The notes beneath the pieces were generated by a model. That model had not been told where the DNA came from. It did no database searches and worked only from the letters and a program-made list of their open reading frames with translations. The translations under genes and the position numbers were made by a program. DNA of 16,796 nt from Chloroflexota bacterium (GTDB lineage: Bacteria > Chloroflexota > UBA6077): positions 1 to 16,796 of the forward strand of contig JAJZQR010000102.1 of assembly GCA_021806765.1 (NCBI GenBank), written 5' to 3'. Of this stretch, positions 6,962 through 12,303 are shown piece after piece. Position 1 is the first letter of the stretch. The number at the start of each line of letters is the position of its first letter.

Positions 6962-7089
6962 GGGCATGGTCACAGAGGCGGCAAGATATGGTGACGGTGT
7001 AGGGGCGCGGTCTCCGCGCCCTCGTCCCCATGGGAGGGCAGGGCGGGGGGACCCCGCCCCTACAACTGCAACCTGGCCCGTGAACCATT
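6962..7089 (+). repeat. Composite intergenic repeat bounded by TGTAGGGGCG/CGCCCCTACA, copy B
   Basis: 6962-7007 is the direct counterpart of the minus-strand repeat at 2041-2088 (shared GGGCATGG, AGAGGCGGC, GGTGACG, TGTAGGGGCG). From 6998 to 7064 the element is closed by TGTAGGGGCG and its inverse CGCCCCTACA. Inside are two hairpins, GGGCGCGG-TCT-CCGCGCCC and GGCGGGG-GGA-CCCCGCC. The right flank (7065-7089) resembles the region after 7640. No coding content. Confidence 0.65.
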
Positions 7090-7162
7090 CCCGCCTAGGA
7101 TCGGGTAGACCTCCCGGTCGCGACGGGGTGATCTCGCCGGAACAGCGCGGCACACGGAATGC

Positions 7163-7178
7163 ATTATGGGCTTATGCC
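7163..7178 (+). promoter_or_regulatory. TTATG direct-repeat motif (candidate operator) before the Gly-Gly-tail gene
   Basis: ATTATGGGCTTATGCC is two TTATG half-sites with 8-bp period. It shares the 18-base stretch TTATGRGCKTATGCCCGC with the copy at 8824 apart from the R and K positions. It lies 53 bp before the start at 7231. Unlike the other copies, no good -35/-10 pair precedes it. Confidence 0.5.
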
Positions 7179-7230
7179 CGCAGCGGCGCGGCGCCGATGC
7201 GGAGCGCACGCTGAACTAGGAGGTCAAGCG

Positions 7231-7476
7231 ATGGGCATGCTGCGAGTCTTGGCGCCAGAGGGCGACCGGTCGGCCGTGTGGGATCGAGGGCAGGCGGAAG
7301 CCGGTAACCCCGAGGCGCTGGACGCCGTTCGGGAAGCGGAGAGGATCTTCGAGGAGCAACGTAGCAGAGGAGCAACCGCCTTCCGCGTAAGACCCGATGC
7401 TCCCGCCCAACGGTTGGACAGGTTCGATCCGGAAGCCGATCAGATCATCATGGTGCCCCGGATACAAGGCGGGTGA
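7231..7476 (+). CDS. Conserved small protein of unknown function ending in Gly-Gly
   Basis: The protein is 81 residues from ATG 7231, with AGGAGGT at 7218-7224. A further upstream in-frame start runs through the operator motif and is rejected. It begins MLRVLAPEGDRSAVWD, has an acidic helix (ALDAVREAERIFEEQRSRGA), then TAFRVRP, and finishes RFDPEADQIIMVPRIQGG. I recognise this as a family of short bacterial proteins with a WD near the N-terminus and an RFDP-x5-I(I/L)xxP-x3-GG end, function unknown. The strand-helix-strand pattern and exposed C-terminal Gly-Gly invite comparison with ubiquitin-like or sulfur-carrier proteins, but no E1-like enzyme or peptidase is nearby. A member of the shared operator family lies just upstream, linking it to the metal cluster. 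Confidence 0.75.
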   Translation: MGMLRVLAPEGDRSAVWDRGQAEAGNPEALDAVREAERIFEEQRSRGATAFRVRPDAPAQRLDRFDPEADQIIMVPRIQGG

Positions 7477-7536
7477 CAGGGTGCCCACCTGGGGACCGCG
7501 GCCCCGGGTGGGAGAAACCGGAATGATGGCGCAGCG

Positions 7537-7627
7537 GCTCCTGGAGCAGCATCTCCAACTGCAGTACAATTGCCTCCGGCCGGCTTACCGGCCTATCCTT
7601 CAGGGACCGAGGAGCCGACTGTGCAAG
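7537..7627 (+). repeat. 92-bp dispersed repeat, copy 2
   Basis: This is the partner of 1128-1219: the same GCTCCTGGAGCAG start, TACAATTGCCTCCGGC core and GAGGAGCCGACTGTGCAAG end, one base shorter. Here the GTG after GAGGAGCCGACT opens only a short frame, so no gene uses it. The internal GGCCGG-CTTA-CCGGCC hairpin is intact in this copy and degraded in copy 1. Confidence 0.7.
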
Positions 7628-7675
7628 GGCGGGGTCTCCTCGCCCCTCGAACCGCAACCTCCCCATGAACCTGCC
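7628..7675 (-). repeat. Fragment of the dispersed intergenic repeat, copy D
   Basis: Read on the minus strand the stretch gives GGTTCATGGGGAGGTTGCGG and then a GGGGCGAGGAGACCCC hairpin. It resembles the right flank of copy B (7055-7089) and the fragment at 16670. It directly abuts the 92-bp repeat. Confidence 0.45.
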
Positions 7676-7687
7676 GACCCGGACATA

Positions 7688-7736
7688 TTGACTTGGGCGG
7701 CGCCTCGGGTTACCATTAGTGGCATAAGCTCATAAT
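7688..7736 (+). promoter_or_regulatory. Promoter and TTATG operator of the DUF134-NifX gene
   Basis: TTGACT (7688-7693), 17 bases, TACCAT (7711-7716) form a good sigma70-type promoter. The shared motif follows in inverted orientation at 7721-7736 (GGCATAAGCTCATAAT; complement ATTATGAGCTTATGCC), sitting on the predicted start site. The leader to TTG 7751 is about 25-30 bases. A bound protein here would be expected to repress. Confidence 0.6.
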
Positions 7737-7750
7737 CGCAAGGAGCAGAC

Positions 7751-8617
7751 TTGGCAAGACCGCGCAAGCCCAGACGAGTTGCTTTCCTGCCCGGGGTCAC
7801 CTACTTCAAGCCTCGGGGGATCCCCCTTCGGCTGCTGGAGGAGGTGCAGCTCTCGGTGGACGAGTTGGAGGCCCTGCGCCTCAAGGACCTGGAGGGGTTG
7901 GAGCAGGAGGAGGCCGCCGAGGAGATGGGCATCTCCCGGCAGACCTTCCAGAGGGTCCTGGAGGAGGCGCACCACAAAGTGGCCGAGGCGCTGGTGATGG
8001 GGAAAGCCCTGCGGATCGAGGGTGGGGACTACGAACTGGCGCCTGCGCGTTTCTGCTGCCGTCGCTGCGGCCACTCCTGGGAGCAACTCCTCTCGGGAGG
8101 GGTGCCCGTAGCCTGTCCCAGCTGTGAGGAGCGGGCAGGGGCTCCCCTTGCGTCCGGCCGGCGGGCATCTCAGGGCGAGGTCGCCCAGATCAGCACAGAA
8201 GAAATGAGGCAGGTTGCAGGAATGAAGATCGCGGTGATATCCGACGACGGTAAGAGCGTCAGCATGCACTTCGGCCGTGCTCCCCTGTACGTGGTGGTGG
8301 AGGTTCAGGACGGGGAGATAGTGGGCCGGGAAGTGAGATCCAAGGTGGGCCACCACACCTTCGGGGATCAACCCCACGAGGAGCACGCCGGAGCGCCCCA
8401 CGGGTACGACGCCTCCTCCCAGCACAAGCACTCCCAGATGGCCGCCAACATAGCGGACTGCCAGGTGTTGCTGGCCGGGGGCATGGGATACGGAGCCTAC
8501 GACAGTCTGAAGAGCTACGGCATCGAGCCGATAATCACCGACATCAGGGACGTGGACCAGGCTGTGCGTGCCTACCTGGATGGCACCATCCAGAACCTGA
8601 TGGAGCGGCTCCACTAG
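7751..8617 (+). CDS. DUF134 HTH protein fused to zinc ribbon and NifX/NifB-type cofactor-binding domain
   Basis: The protein is 288 residues from TTG 7751, with AAGGAG at 7740-7745. Residues 1-100 match DUF134: MARPRKPRRVAFLPGVTYFKP, then an LSVDELEALRLKDLEGLEQEEAAEEMGIS-type helix-turn-helix (about 35-75). A zinc ribbon follows with Cys103/106 and Cys122/125. From Met158 (MKIAVISDDGKSVSMHFGRAP) to the end is a dinitrogenase iron-molybdenum-cofactor-binding (NifX/NifB C-terminal/orange-protein) domain with a His-rich insert (about 200-228) and AGGMGYGAYDSLKSYGI. Such domains bind metal-sulfur clusters. The fusion suggests a regulator that senses a cluster or cofactor directly, perhaps acting on the TTATG motifs; this is inference. 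A stem-loop group closes the transcript. Confidence 0.88.
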   Translation: MARPRKPRRVAFLPGVTYFKPRGIPLRLLEEVQLSVDELEALRLKDLEGLEQEEAAEEMGISRQTFQRVLEEAHHKVAEALVMGKALRIEGGDYELAPARFCCRRCGHSWEQLLSGGVPVACPSCEERAGAPLASGRRASQGEVAQISTEEMRQVAGMKIAVISDDGKSVSMHFGRAPLYVVVEVQDGEIVGREVRSKVGHHTFGDQPHEEHAGAPHGYDASSQHKHSQMAANIADCQVLLAGGMGYGAYDSLKSYGIEPIITDIRDVDQAVRAYLDGTIQNLMERLH

Positions 8618-8628
8618 CCAGGGGAACC

Positions 8629-8644
8629 GGCGGCGACCGCCGCC
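8629..8644 (+). terminator. Hairpin after the DUF134-NifX gene
   Basis: GGCGGC (8629-8634) and GCCGCC (8639-8644) pair across GACC, 12 bases after the stop, followed by TT only. A plausible but weak intrinsic terminator. Confidence 0.45.
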
Positions 8645-8668
8645 TTCCCGATACCTACCTCCCGGTTC

Positions 8669-8701
8669 GGTAGGGCAGGGCCTGGACTCCCCTACCCTAC
8701 C
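8669..8701 (+). terminator. Second hairpin in the same intergenic region
   Basis: GGTAGGG (8669-8675) pairs with CCCTACC (8695-8701), with extra AGGG/CCCCT pairing inside. It lacks a T-tract. With its neighbours at 8629 and 8734 it makes a run of three stem-loops separating the DUF134 gene from the next promoter. Confidence 0.4.
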
Positions 8702-8733
8702 GCTGCATTTCCGTTGGGCCCCAAGTGCCATCC

Positions 8734-8749
8734 GGCACCGAGCGGTGCC
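8734..8749. repeat. Third hairpin before the NifX-MinD operon promoter
   Basis: GGCACC (8734-8739) and GGTGCC (8744-8749) pair around GAGC. It could act on either strand and lies about 45 bases before the -35 box of the next operon. Confidence 0.4.
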
Positions 8750-8761
8750 CCGGCAATTTCA

Positions 8762-8777
8762 GTCAAATGCCCATAAT
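8762..8777 (-). promoter_or_regulatory. Degenerate TTATG motif upstream of the NifX-MinD promoter
   Basis: On the minus strand ATTATGGGCATTTGAC matches the first half-site and spacer of the shared motif, but the second half-site is ATTTG. It faces the intact motif at 8824-8839 across the promoter, about 62 bp away. It may be a second weak site or chance. Confidence 0.3.
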
Positions 8778-8792
8778 TCGTGCCTGAATCCC

Positions 8793-8839
8793 TTGACACT
8801 GCTTCACAAAAGGCGTAGATTGCGTTATGAGCGTATGCC
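8793..8839 (+). promoter_or_regulatory. Promoter and TTATG operator of the NifX-MinD operon
   Basis: TTGACA (8793-8798), 17 bases, TAGATT (8816-8821) is a near-consensus promoter. The motif GTTATGAGCGTATGCC begins three bases after the -10 box at 8824, on the predicted start site. This is the same arrangement as at the cooC promoter. The transcript would run through a 31-codon zinc-ribbon ORF into the NifX-like gene. Confidence 0.65.
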
Positions 8840-8922
8840 CGCAATGTTCTCGGCGGGATAGCAAGGGGGCCACAGTCCGGTGCCCCAACTGCTCGACCCC
8901 GATGAGGGGTGAAAACTGCTGA
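8827..8922 (+). CDS. Possible 31-residue zinc-ribbon miniprotein (leaderless)
   Basis: ATG 8827 opens 31 codons: MSVCPQCSRRDSKGATVRCP, then NCSTPMRGENC. Two CxxC knuckles (Cys4/7 and Cys19/22) make a complete zinc-ribbon ligand set. The end, CPNCSTPMRGENC, is nearly the same as that of the 66-residue zinc-ribbon protein at 11401-11601 (CPKCSTPMRGENC), and the last 43 bases differ at only three positions. The ATG lies inside the operator and almost at the predicted transcription start, so translation would have to be leaderless; no ribosome-binding site is possible. Alternatively it is a truncated duplicate no longer translated. It sits 24 bases before the NifX-like gene. Confidence 0.45.
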   Translation: MSVCPQCSRRDSKGATVRCPNCSTPMRGENC

Positions 8923-8946
8923 CGAATCGATTGAGGAGTGAATAGC

Positions 8947-9375
8947 ATGAGGATCGCGATAAGCGCCACAGGTAACGATCTTGACTCACCCTTTAGCCAG
9001 CTCTTCGGGCGCTGCCCCACATTCGTCGTAGTGGACAGCGATGCCATCACCTTTCAGGCGGTTCCCAACCAGGGTCTGACGTCGGCAGGCGGCGCCGGAA
9101 TCCAGGCCGCCCAGCAGGTGGTGGACCTGGGGGTAAAGGCCGTGGTGACCGGCAGCGTGGGCCCCAATGCCTACCAGGTCCTGGCCGCCGCACACTTGCC
9201 GGTGTACACGTTCGATGGAGCGACGGTTCGCGAGGCGTTGGAGGCCTACAAAGCCGGACGCCTAAGCGTGGCAAGCGAGGCAACGGGTCCGGCTCACGTG
9301 GGCATGGGGGTGATGGGCGGCATGGGACACGGCCATGGCATGGGGGGACGAGGGCGACGCGGCGGCAGGGGGTAG
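8947..9375 (+). CDS. NifX/orange-protein-like metal-sulfur cluster carrier with Gly/Met/His tail
   Basis: The protein is 142 residues from ATG 8947, with GAGGAG at 8933-8938; a GTG at 8938 is in frame but inside that site. MRIAISATGNDLDSPFSQLFGR is the typical opening of the dinitrogenase iron-molybdenum-cofactor-binding fold. It continues with FVVVD, AGGAGIQAAQQVVDLGVKAVVTGSVGPNAYQVL and a YTFDGATVREALEAYKAGRL helix. The last 25 residues (MGVMGGMGHGHGMGGRGRRG) are rich in Gly, Met and His and may bind Cu, Ni or another soft metal. In nitrogen fixers the fold carries FeMo-cofactor precursors; in Desulfovibrio the orange protein carries a Mo-Cu-S cluster. No nif genes are present, so the cargo is unknown. 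It is followed 6 bases later by the first MinD-type ATPase. Confidence 0.88.
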   Translation: MRIAISATGNDLDSPFSQLFGRCPTFVVVDSDAITFQAVPNQGLTSAGGAGIQAAQQVVDLGVKAVVTGSVGPNAYQVLAAAHLPVYTFDGATVREALEAYKAGRLSVASEATGPAHVGMGVMGGMGHGHGMGGRGRRGGRG

Positions 9376-9381
9376 TTCCCG

Positions 9382-10266
9382 ATGATAGTGACGGTAGCCA
9401 GCGGCAAGGGAGGGACAGGCAAGACCACGGTCGCCACGGGGCTGGCGGTGGCAGTCGCCTTGGCCCGCGCCCGGGACGGTTCCTCGCGGGATGTAGGGGT
9501 GCAGCTCCTCGACTGCGACGTGGAGGAGCCGAACTCCCACCTCTTCCTGAATCCAACCCTCCAGGAGACTGAAGAGGTGGGGATTCTCACCCCGGTCGTG
9601 GACCAGGACCGCTGCATCGGTTGCCGCAAGTGTGCGGAGGTGTGTTCCTACCACGCCATCGCCGTCCTGGGGAAAGAGGTGCTGGTGTTCAACGAGCTGT
9701 GCCACGGCTGTGGCAGCTGCGCCCTCAACTGCCCACAGGGGGCCATACGGGAGGAGCTGCGGGTGACCGGTGTCGTGGAGGAGGGGCCGGCCGGAGAGAT
9801 AGCCTTTGCCCGTGGGGTGCTGAACGTGGGGGAGGCGATGGCGGTGCCGGTGATCCGGCAGCTGAAGAGACGGTCGGCAGAGGCAGGCTCCAACCGTCTT
9901 GTGATCCGGGACGCTCCTCCAGGAAGCTCCTGTCCGGTGGTCGAGTGCCTGCGGGGTGCCGACTACGCCCTGATGGTGACCGAGCCCACCCCCTTTGGAT
10001 TGCACGACCTGAGGACGGCGGTGGAGGTGGCTCGGGATGAGTTGAGGCTCCCCGTGGGAGTGGTGATCAACCGTGATGGAGCGGGCGATTCGGGCGTGGA
10101 GGAGTACTGCCGCGAGACGGGCATCCCGATCCTGATGCGCATCCCCCTGGATCGTCGCATCGCCGAGGCCTGCTCCGAGGGGCTGCCGATCCCGTCGGCG
10201 CTGCCGGAGTACCGGGAGCGATTCCTGGCCCTCTACCGCCGCATCGAGGGGGAGGTGGGGTCGTGA
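9382..10266 (+). CDS. MinD/Mrp-type ATPase with inserted two-cluster ferredoxin domain (first of pair)
   Basis: The protein is 294 residues from ATG 9382. The deviant Walker A motif is GKGGTGKTT (residues 8-16), with LLDCDVEEPN (switch I region) and RDAPPGSSCP (about 176-185, Walker B-like with an extra Cys). Two [4Fe-4S] motifs are inserted at about 72-120: CIGCRKCAEVC (Cys78, 81, 84, 88) and CHGCGSCALNCP (Cys107, 110, 113, 117). Paired ATPases of this kind accompany NifX-like proteins in orange-protein and related clusters; they are thought to drive assembly or delivery of metal-sulfur clusters. The end overlaps the start of the second ATPase by four bases (GTGA), so the two are translationally coupled and probably form a heterodimer. 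Confidence 0.92.
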   Translation: MIVTVASGKGGTGKTTVATGLAVAVALARARDGSSRDVGVQLLDCDVEEPNSHLFLNPTLQETEEVGILTPVVDQDRCIGCRKCAEVCSYHAIAVLGKEVLVFNELCHGCGSCALNCPQGAIREELRVTGVVEEGPAGEIAFARGVLNVGEAMAVPVIRQLKRRSAEAGSNRLVIRDAPPGSSCPVVECLRGADYALMVTEPTPFGLHDLRTAVEVARDELRLPVGVVINRDGAGDSGVEEYCRETGIPILMRIPLDRRIAEACSEGLPIPSALPEYRERFLALYRRIEGEVGS

Positions 10267-11171
10267 AGCAGCTGGTGGTGCTGAGCGGAAAAGGGGGCAC
10301 GGGGAAGACGACCGTGGCGGCGGCTCTGGCCCACCTTACATCCAGGCATGCCGGAGTCGTGATGGCCGACGCCGACGTGGATGCGGCGAACCTGGGGCTG
10401 GTGCTATCGCCGAGGACTCTGGAGACCCACGAGTTCTTCGGCGGAAAGGCGGCGGTGATCCAGCGAGAAGGCTGCATCAGTTGCGGCGCATGCCTGGAGG
10501 TCTGCCGATTCGACGCGCTGCTTCCCGATGACGGGGCCTTTCGGGTGGATCCTATCGCCTGCGAGGGGTGCGCCTCCTGTTACCACCGATGCCCTACGCA
10601 AGCGATACGGATGGAGGATCAGCTGGCCGGGCACTGGTTCGTGTCGGAGACCCGCTTCGGCCCTCTGGTGCACGCCCACCTGAAGGCGGCCCAGGAGAAC
10701 TCTGGCAAGCTGGTCACCCAGGTCAAGGAGCGGGCCCGGGAGATCGCCCGGGAGAGGGGGGCGGACTACCTGATCGTGGACGGACCTCCCGGCATCGGCT
10801 GTCCGGTGATCGCCGCCTGCTCCGGGGCCGACCTGGCCCTGCTGGTGACCGAGCCGACGGTGGCCGGTGTCCACGACCTGGAGCGGATCCTGGCCACGAT
10901 CGACCACTTCCGGGTGCCGGCCGTGGTCGCCATCAACAAGCACGACCTGAACCCCGGTCGAACCCGGGAGATCGACGGCTTCTGTGAGTCGAGGGGGATC
11001 CCCGTGGTGGGCCACATCCCCTTCGACACGGCCGCGACCTCGGCCATGGTAGCCGGGCGGACGGTTACGGAGGAAGCCGGCGGACGGGTGGCCAGGGAGC
11101 TAGAGGCCATCTGGCAAAGACTGGAACCCATTTCGAGCCAAGTAGTGAAAGGTGGAGGTGAACTGCCATGA
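10263..11171 (+). CDS. MinD/Mrp-type ATPase with inserted two-cluster ferredoxin domain (second of pair)
   Basis: The protein is 302 residues from GTG 10263, overlapping the previous gene. Walker A is GKGGTGKTT (residues 9-17); MADADVDAANLGL follows, and VDGPPGIGCPVIAACSGAD provides the Walker B region with a Cys. Two [4Fe-4S] motifs occur at Cys71/74/77/81 (CISCGACLEVC) and Cys100/103/106/110 (CEGCASCYHRCP). It is clearly paralogous to the upstream ATPase, with the same domain order. The partnership and the preceding NifX-like gene suggest a cluster-assembly or electron-coupled ATPase complex. The 3' end carries GGAGGTG and an ATGA overlap into a 22-codon ORF. Confidence 0.92.
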   Translation: MKQLVVLSGKGGTGKTTVAAALAHLTSRHAGVVMADADVDAANLGLVLSPRTLETHEFFGGKAAVIQREGCISCGACLEVCRFDALLPDDGAFRVDPIACEGCASCYHRCPTQAIRMEDQLAGHWFVSETRFGPLVHAHLKAAQENSGKLVTQVKERAREIARERGADYLIVDGPPGIGCPVIAACSGADLALLVTEPTVAGVHDLERILATIDHFRVPAVVAINKHDLNPGRTREIDGFCESRGIPVVGHIPFDTAATSAMVAGRTVTEEAGGRVARELEAIWQRLEPISSQVVKGGGELP

Positions 11172-11236
11172 GAGGAAGCGTATATTCCATCGTACAGAGA
11201 TTCCTGCCAGAGCTATCTCCTTCAAGATCATGTTAG
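11168..11236 (+). CDS. Possible 22-residue peptide coupled to the second ATPase
   Basis: ATG 11168 overlaps the ATPase stop (ATGA) and has an excellent GGAGGTG site about seven bases before it. It encodes MRGSVYSIVQRFLPELSPSR plus SC, then stops. Nothing is recognisable: an amphipathic stretch followed by Ser/Pro. The strong initiation signal is the only support. It may be a real small protein, the remains of a longer gene, or a device coupling translation to the next small genes. Confidence 0.35.
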   Translation: MRGSVYSIVQRFLPELSPSRSC

Positions 11237-11259
11237 TACGCGCAAGGGAGGTCATTGCT

Positions 11260-11349
11260 ATGTACGGTTTCGGACGTGGAGGCGGATGGGGTAGAGGTGC
11301 GGGCTGGCCCAGGTGCGGCCGAGGGTGGGGGGGTGGTCGCGCGGGTTGA
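11260..11349 (+). CDS. 29-residue Gly/Trp/Arg-rich small protein
   Basis: ATG 11260 follows AAGGGAGG at a good distance. The product starts MYGFGRGGGWGRGAGWPRCG and ends RGWGGGRAG: more than half Gly, with Trp, Arg and one Cys. Similar very short Gly-rich proteins (DUF5320-like) recur beside MinD/NifX clusters in anaerobes, where their role is unknown. Its composition also echoes the Gly/Arg tail of the NifX-like protein encoded upstream (MGGRGRRGGRG). Longer in-frame versions starting at GTG 11152 overlap the ATPase gene and are less likely. Confidence 0.6.
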   Translation: MYGFGRGGGWGRGAGWPRCGRGWGGGRAG

Positions 11350-11400
11350 GCGGCGTTGCCCAGCGCGTGGTCTGTCGACAGGCAGAAGGGAGTCGAATCC

Positions 11401-11601
11401 ATGTTGACCGCCGGAGTGAGAGTGCTAGACAGGCTGGCCGGGATCTTCTTTTCTCAGGGGAGAGGGGGCCGGGGCCTGGGAGGATCGTCGGTCTGCCGCT
11501 GCCCGAAGTGCGGCTACAGCATGCCCCACACGAAAGGTGTGCCCTGCTCGGCGATCCAGTGCCCCAAGTGCTCGACGCCGATGAGGGGTGAGAACTGCTG
11601 A
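11401..11601 (+). CDS. 66-residue zinc-ribbon protein
   Basis: ATG 11401 follows AAGGGAG at 11385-11391. The N-terminus (MLTAGVRVLDRLAGIFF) is an amphipathic helix, then a Gly-rich link, then CRCPKCGYSMPHTKGVPCSA and CPKCSTPMRGENC. The CPKC pairs form a rubredoxin/zinc-ribbon-like site, with extra Cys residues between and at the C-terminus. The family is common beside MinD/ferredoxin ATPases and NifX proteins; its function is unknown, and a scaffold or metal carrier is plausible. Its last 14 residues are nearly duplicated in the 31-codon ORF at 8827-8922. Likely the last gene of the NifX-MinD operon, 170 bases before the ferredoxin-like gene. Confidence 0.75.
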   Translation: MLTAGVRVLDRLAGIFFSQGRGGRGLGGSSVCRCPKCGYSMPHTKGVPCSAIQCPKCSTPMRGENC

Positions 11602-11770
11602 ACTCGGAACCGCTCGGTGTGAACGCGGCGTAGATGGCCGTCGTGCGGCCCCGAAGAGTGTCGGTTGCAGGGGCCCGAGGAAGGGCAGGCGCCTATCGCC
11701 AGAGCTGCCATAGACCGTGGTGTGACGTAGATACAGTCCGGAATAGGGGACGGGCTGGGGGGAGAAGCCG

Positions 11771-11980
11771 ATGCCCAAGCCGACCGCTATGATGAACTAC
11801 GAGAAATGCCGGCTGGAGAGATGCGATCACGGCGTTTGCGCCGCAGCGCTGCAGTGCGAGTACGGAAGCCTCGTGCAGGAAAGCCCGCATCAGGCGCCGG
11901 GAATCAACCCTGCCAAGTGGTGCCACGGCTGCACCAAGTGCGCTCGGGCGTGTCCACTGCGGGCGATCACCATGATCTGA
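11771..11980 (+). CDS. Small ferredoxin-like Fe-S protein
   Basis: The protein is 69 residues from ATG 11771, with GGGGGGAGAAG just upstream. The C-terminal half carries a complete [4Fe-4S] motif, CHGCTKCARACP (Cys51, 54, 57, 61). The N-terminal half has four more Cys in an unusual spacing (Cys13, 18, 23, 29; KCRLERCDHGVCAAALQC), which could hold a second cluster or a metal. It probably passes electrons to the neighbouring ATPases or NifX-type carriers, or serves as a cluster acceptor; that is inferred from position. It ends before a perfect stem-loop and converges on cooT. Confidence 0.8.
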   Translation: MPKPTAMMNYEKCRLERCDHGVCAAALQCEYGSLVQESPHQAPGINPAKWCHGCTKCARACPLRAITMI

Positions 11981-12070
11981 GCCGTTGCGAAGCTCGACAG
12001 GGCCCTGCCGGATCTCTTTAGACCGGCTGAAAGGTCTGCTGTTAGAGGCCAGGGAGTAGCCGGGGCAACG

Positions 12071-12100
12071 GAGCCCGGCCGTCATTCTTCGGCCGGGCTC
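12071..12100. terminator. 11-bp perfect stem-loop between convergent operons
   Basis: GAGCCCGGCCG (12071-12081) pairs exactly with CGGCCGGGCTC (12090-12100) around TCATTCTT. It lies between the ferredoxin-like gene and cooT and overlaps the last codons of cooT, so it can serve as a bidirectional terminator. There is no clear T-run on either side. Confidence 0.65.
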
Positions 12101-12291
12101 GCGGTTGTCCTCTCAAGCACGATCGAACTACGCATCAGGTCTATGCTCTTGATCGTGGCAGGAACCAGCGTAGTTTCTCCCATCAGGGTGACCAGTTGGA
12201 CCCCGCCGCTTCCCGGCCCGACCCAGGCCACATCGTGCATCAGCTCTTCCCGTTTATCGCCGTTCTCGACGTAGATAGTCGCCAGGCACAT
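12082..12291 (-). CDS. cooT: CooT-family nickel-binding protein
   Basis: The protein is 69 residues from ATG 12291, behind AAGGGGAA. It starts MCLATIYVENGDKREELMHD, the conserved MCLA opening of CooT whose Cys2 binds nickel in the dimer, and continues VQLVTLMGETTLVPATIKSIDLMRSSIVLER, the family's small beta-barrel. In Rhodospirillum rubrum CooT helps supply Ni to carbon monoxide dehydrogenase; in many anaerobes it occurs with a CooC-like ATPase even without CODH nearby. Here it follows the CooC gene by 12 bases in one operon. The C-terminal TTASPAEE is a short extra tail. No CODH gene is in the window, so the target enzyme is unknown. Confidence 0.85.
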   Translation of the reverse strand: MCLATIYVENGDKREELMHDVAWVGPGSGGVQLVTLMGETTLVPATIKSIDLMRSSIVLERTTASPAEE

Positions 12292-12303
12292 GGCTTCCCC
12301 TTC

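Noticed and set aside
6858..7088. 77-residue N-terminal extension of the YHS protein
   Set aside because: It translates the intergenic repeat; ATG 6857 has an ideal AAAGGAGAG site.
1955..7089. Palindromic repeats considered as a CRISPR array
   Set aside because: Copies are few, in both orientations, in separate gaps and of different lengths; there are no regular spacers and no cas genes.
7730..8731. Long minus-strand frame opposite the DUF134-NifX gene
   Set aside because: It mirrors the codon structure of the real gene, has no ribosome-binding site and no known motif.
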